DNA of 64,000 nt, taken from NCBI GenBank assembly GCA_005656395.1, contig SRSI01000060.1, positions 868,001-932,000 of the forward strand, read 5' to 3'. A program made the position numbers and the translations under genes. Under the pieces are notes generated by a model. That model saw only the letters and a list, made by a program, of their open reading frames with translations. It did no database searches and was not told the DNA's origin. The number at the start of each line of letters is the position of its first letter. The stretch's first letter is position 1. This document shows, piece by piece, positions 60,583 through 64,000 of the stretch. This DNA comes from Strongyloides papillosus (lineage: Eukaryota > Nematoda > Chromadorea > Rhabditida > Strongyloididae).

Positions 60583-61247
60583 ATGTATAGTAGATTAAAT
60601 TATAAACAATGTAATGCAAGTAATTCTTTACAAGAATGTTCAGAAAATTTTTCTGACAATGAACAAAAAAACAAAGATATTGTAAACAATTTACAAAGTA
60701 GTTTTAAACTTGTTTATTTTTTTGTATTAGTGCTAATCAAATTTTTTTAGTCATTGATAAGAATGTCGTAAATTTGACTGAAAAGCAATGTAAAATAATC
60801 CAGGAGACATTTAAAGTATATGAAAAGAATGGTGTTGATAATACATTAAAAGTTTTTATCAGAATGTTCATTGAAAATCCAGAATATAAATATATATGGC
60901 CACAATTTCGCCAAATACCAGATAGTTCTTTTATTTTGTCATCATCATTGCGTCAACATGCTATAGTTTACCTGGGTGGATTGAAGTCAATGATTGAAAA
61001 TGTCTACGATAAAGAAAAAATAGAAATACTTGTTAAAAAAATTGCATATGCTCATATAAAATGGGAAATTAAAAAGCGACATGTTGATAATATGGTTCCG
61101 GAACTTTTATTTGTTTTAAAAGATATATTACCAAATTATAATAAGGATATTGAAGATGCTTGGAGATCATTATATACTATTATTGGAAATCTTCTTGAAA
61201 AATCTAAAAAAGACCAAAAAAACGAGAAACTTTTATTTCGTAAGTAA
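60583..61247 (+). CDS. Nematode globin with N-terminal extension
   Basis: Spliced model: join(60583..60697, 60751..61247), 203 aa, one 53-nt intron in phase 1. The start follows ACACAACTTCAG, a likely leader acceptor. A polar N-terminal extension of about 45 residues precedes the globin fold (LTEKQCKIIQETFKVYEKNG for helix A). WPQF supplies the CD-corner Phe, LRQHAIVYLGGL the distal E7 His, and KIAYAHIKWE the proximal F8 His, so haem binding is expected. The tail is lysine-rich. No signal peptide is seen, so it is probably intracellular. The stop codon overlaps a perfect donor (GTAAGT at 61240), so an alternative 3' end is possible. AATAAA occurs at 61324. Confidence 0.88.
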
Positions 61248-61451
61248 ATGATTAAATCATTATTGTTATAAATTTGGAATCCAACATAATTTTGTATATT
61301 TTATTGTCTACTATTCTTAAAAAAATAAATTGTGAAAATTATATAATTAAATTTTAACTATATAGTTGCCACTTAATATATATTATATAAATATATATAT
61401 GAATTGATATTGAAAAAGAGAATGAATGTCCGTTAATTAAACTTTCTGAAA
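61248..61451. other. Convergent intergenic region between globins
   Basis: About 200 bp, containing AATAAA for the plus-strand gene (61324). The short gap means the two 3' UTRs may overlap. Confidence 0.5.
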
Positions 61452-62813
61452 TTATTTTTTTAAAATAGAATCTTCATCGTCGTGTACTTGCATATTTTTC
61501 ATCTTATCACAAAATTCACCATCACCAGTACTTTCTTTTTGTACATCGATAGAGGATCTCCTTGCAATTCTTACTTGTTCATCAAAAGCACTTCTTACTT
61601 CATCTGTAACAAATGCAATCAACATTCTCCATGCTCTACATGTTTCACGAGATTTCTATAAAAAAAGTTACTATTTTTGTTTTTTTTTCCCGTAATTACA
61701 TACCTGAATAGCATCTAAATGACATATTTTTTCCATAGCTATTTCTCCAAGATGTTCCCATAAATTACTTTGAAAAGAACATGCATTGTTTAGGACAGCG
61801 TGTGATTGTCCAACTTTTCTTATTATACATTTAACTTCCGTTTCCTTATCAAGATTTGAAATTACATCATCCATAAATCTTAAAATCGAAACTTCATAAA
61901 TACATTCGGAATAAATTAATTTTATAAAAGCCATTTATATGCATACGAAAAGAAGCTTATTATTTATGTATTTTAATTGAAAAGAATATTAAAATAAAAA
62001 TACTCCAAACTACATCAATTTTTTTTAAAAAACTTATTCATATATAATTAATTTTTATTAACTTACTTTGTAAATAACTTAACATGCTCGTCAATAGTTC
62101 CAATTTTTGATTCAGAAGTTTCTTTTGCGAAACAATCCAATATAGCAGCTTTTGCGAATATCTAAATAATTTCAAATAATTAATTATTAATGCATATATT
62201 ATATAGCTTAATGCATATATATTATGGTAATGCATTAAAAAAATACTTTTGTCCTCATTTTCTCATATAAAGTATTGTAAGTTAATATATGATAAAAATA
62301 ATTATTGAATAAGAATGTGAAATATAAAATAAAAGGTTTTTTAAATTATTAACTTACTTGCTTAACTTTAGGAGAAACAGCCTCGAGCTCCAAAAAAATT
62401 TTTCGCATTAATGAATTTGCATTAGGCTTAATTGTCTTCCATGAGTAAACCAAAGATGTTTTTTGACTTGACGTCATATTTCGGATAACACAATTCTCTT
62501 CTAAATTAAATCGTTAGTAAGTATAGAAAAAGTATTAATTGGTGACGCAAATGTTATTAATTTATTATAATAAAAAAGATTTTTAACAATAATTACCTGG
62601 CATTTGACGTGATCTGGAACGTGATTTTCCGCTACCACTCCCTAGTCGAGAAACTCCAGATACATTTGGCTTACCTAAAATAAAAGAACACCATTACTTT
62701 AAAATATGTTACATATAATTAAGCAAAAAATTGTCTACCTTACCATTGTTACTACGTAATGAACGACATCTTTGTAAATTTAACAAATTTGATGTACCTT
62801 TTGGGTAATCCAT
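61452..62813 (-). CDS. Second globin, six exons, Ser/Arg-rich N-terminus
   Basis: Spliced model: complement(join(61452..61655, 61704..61878, 62067..62161, 62358..62500, 62597..62674, 62744..62813)), 254 aa. Residues 1-55 are Ser/Arg-rich (GSGSGKSRSRSRQMP) and probably disordered. The globin core begins SSQKTSLVYSWKTIKPNANS (helix A), then KVKQIFAKA (CD Phe), TIDEHVKLFTKFMDDVI (E7 His) and IIRKVGQSHAVL (F8 His). SKSR-type basic and acidic stretches close the protein. All junctions obey GT/AG, and phases 1,1,0,2,0 fit. TCGTACAG lies 14 bases before the ATG, a likely leader acceptor. It is tail to tail with the other globin, with only about 200 bp between stop codons. The two differ in exon number and sequence, so this is not a recent duplicate pair. 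An intracellular haem protein, perhaps an oxygen or redox sensor, is inferred. Confidence 0.9.
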
Positions 62814-62829
62814 ATTTTCTTATCAACTG

Positions 62830-64000
62830 TACGAAAAAATTATTTTGTTTAAATTTTAAATAATAGTTAGTATAACGATAACTAGAATAAAAATAATTGG
62901 TGAATTACAATTTAGAACTAAACTAAAGTCAATTAATGATGTATAGTAATGAAGATTTACGTATATAGTTTTAGAAAAAAAAATTAATTCTATGCACTTC
63001 TTAGAAATGATTCTGCCATTTATAATAATTATACGAAACATCAAAAAACGGCTTTCCTACTTAAGGCAAAGAAAATAATTTTAAAATGATAGTTATTAAT
63101 CCAGTTCATTAATTCAGCTATTTAAAAAATAAGTTTAAACAAAGAACATTAATTTGTAATGTTTTCATTACTCAATTGAAAATATGAACTTTGCTTTTTT
63201 CATTTATTATGAACAAAAAGATAGTAAACAATGTATGAAAATTTAAAGAAGCATTAAATTTTTTTAATAAGAAAAAATGGTATATTTAAAGTGTAATAAA
63301 AATTTTTTCATATAACATGTAAACCTTTTGATTTTACTATGTAGGTTTTATTTTAACTTTTTTTACAAAACACATTGTTTTAACATAGTACTGTAAATAT
63401 ATATAATAAAGATTTTTAACTAATATTCGTAGACTTATATCTTTCTTGTTATTTGGGGGTAAATATATAATGTATTTTTTACATTGAAATAAAAATAAAA
63501 ACTCTTTTATTTCAATTTTTGTCATTGTTAAAGCTTCTGATTTAAAAATATTCAAAAACACTATGTATATGTATATATAAAATAGTCTTAAAAATATAAA
63601 ATATACTATTCAGTTACAAACTAACTATTATATGTTCTATATACATTGTTTGCTTCAAGAAAACTACTAAAGGAACCGAAGGAAGTAAGATTATTTATGA
63701 AAAGCAATTTTGCTTATGCAAAAGTCAATTCTGGGTATTAATACTCTAAGATTATTTTGATTGGTTCGATGAAGTGTTAAATAATCTAACCTTATTTTTG
63801 TTAACAATTACTATGATAAGAACTTTGTATTAAAAAATTTATATTTAAAATGCTACATTATTTACCATTATACAGGTAAATAAACTAAAAATGATTATTC
63901 TTTTGGAAATTTCTAAAATAAGTAATTGAAGAACAGAAAAGGAGAGAATAATAAAATTATTCTAAATATATATATATATATATAAATTTAGAACATGATA
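62830..64000. other. AT-rich intergenic DNA at the window end
   Basis: No gene was recognised. A short AT dinucleotide run lies near 63966-63983. Confidence 0.55.

Noticed and set aside
1..64000. tRNA, rRNA and CRISPR features
   Set aside because: No cloverleaf-compatible B-box context, rRNA-like block or regularly spaced direct-repeat array other than the minisatellite was found by eye.

Overview
The window reads as a repeat-rich stretch of a very AT-rich (roughly 80% by eye) nematode chromosome. The evidence is a transthyretin-like (TTL) secreted protein gene, two globin genes, a WDR31 gene, and two secreted hyaluronidases. Many introns are only 37-53 nt, and several start codons follow directly behind a pyrimidine-rich AG, as expected for spliced-leader acceptors. 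A clade IV, Strongyloides-like nematode fits best, but the species is inferred, not shown.

Layout. 1-1.6 kb: TTL gene on the minus strand. 2.9-13.3 kb: transposon graveyard (mariner fossil, decayed Helitron, and two 886-bp mariner deletion derivatives in inverted orientation). 14.7-18.5 kb: two abutting TA-flanked inverted-repeat elements, the first with a small piggyBac-like MITE inside. 18.9-31.85 kb: two tandem paralogous copies of an unrecognised Lys/Arg-rich modular gene on the minus strand. The upstream copy has been split by three insertions: a ~950-bp MITE, a 2.96-kb inverted-repeat element carrying a ubiquitin-specific-protease-like gene plus a membrane-protein gene, and a 5.1-kb Ty3/gypsy retrotransposon with identical LTRs and an intact 1384-aa Gag-Pol. 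32.4-38.6 kb: a fossil Ty3/gypsy pol and a compact second Ty3/gypsy element with 92-bp identical LTRs. 38.8-44.9 kb: a MITE inside a MITE of the same family, and ~317-bp tandem repeats.

44.9-54.0 kb: two tandem hyaluronidase paralogues on the minus strand, with identical lengths for their first three coding exons, separated by MITEs. 58.6-62.8 kb: a gene-dense island with WDR31 (+), a globin (+) and a second, structurally different globin (-) arranged tail to tail. The rest is AT-rich DNA in which I see no gene.

The most unusual object is the element at 22666-25628. It has 46-bp inverted termini, a 6-bp target duplication (AGTTTT), an internal ~98-bp tandem array built from its own terminal motif, and a cargo of a USP-fold protein lacking the catalytic-Cys box plus a head-to-head membrane protein. 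It has no visible transposase. Removing it together with one target copy leaves the interrupted host frame open and matching its paralogue, which fixes its boundaries. Gene models were spliced by eye; exon joins were chosen by GT/AG, phase and paralogue alignment.
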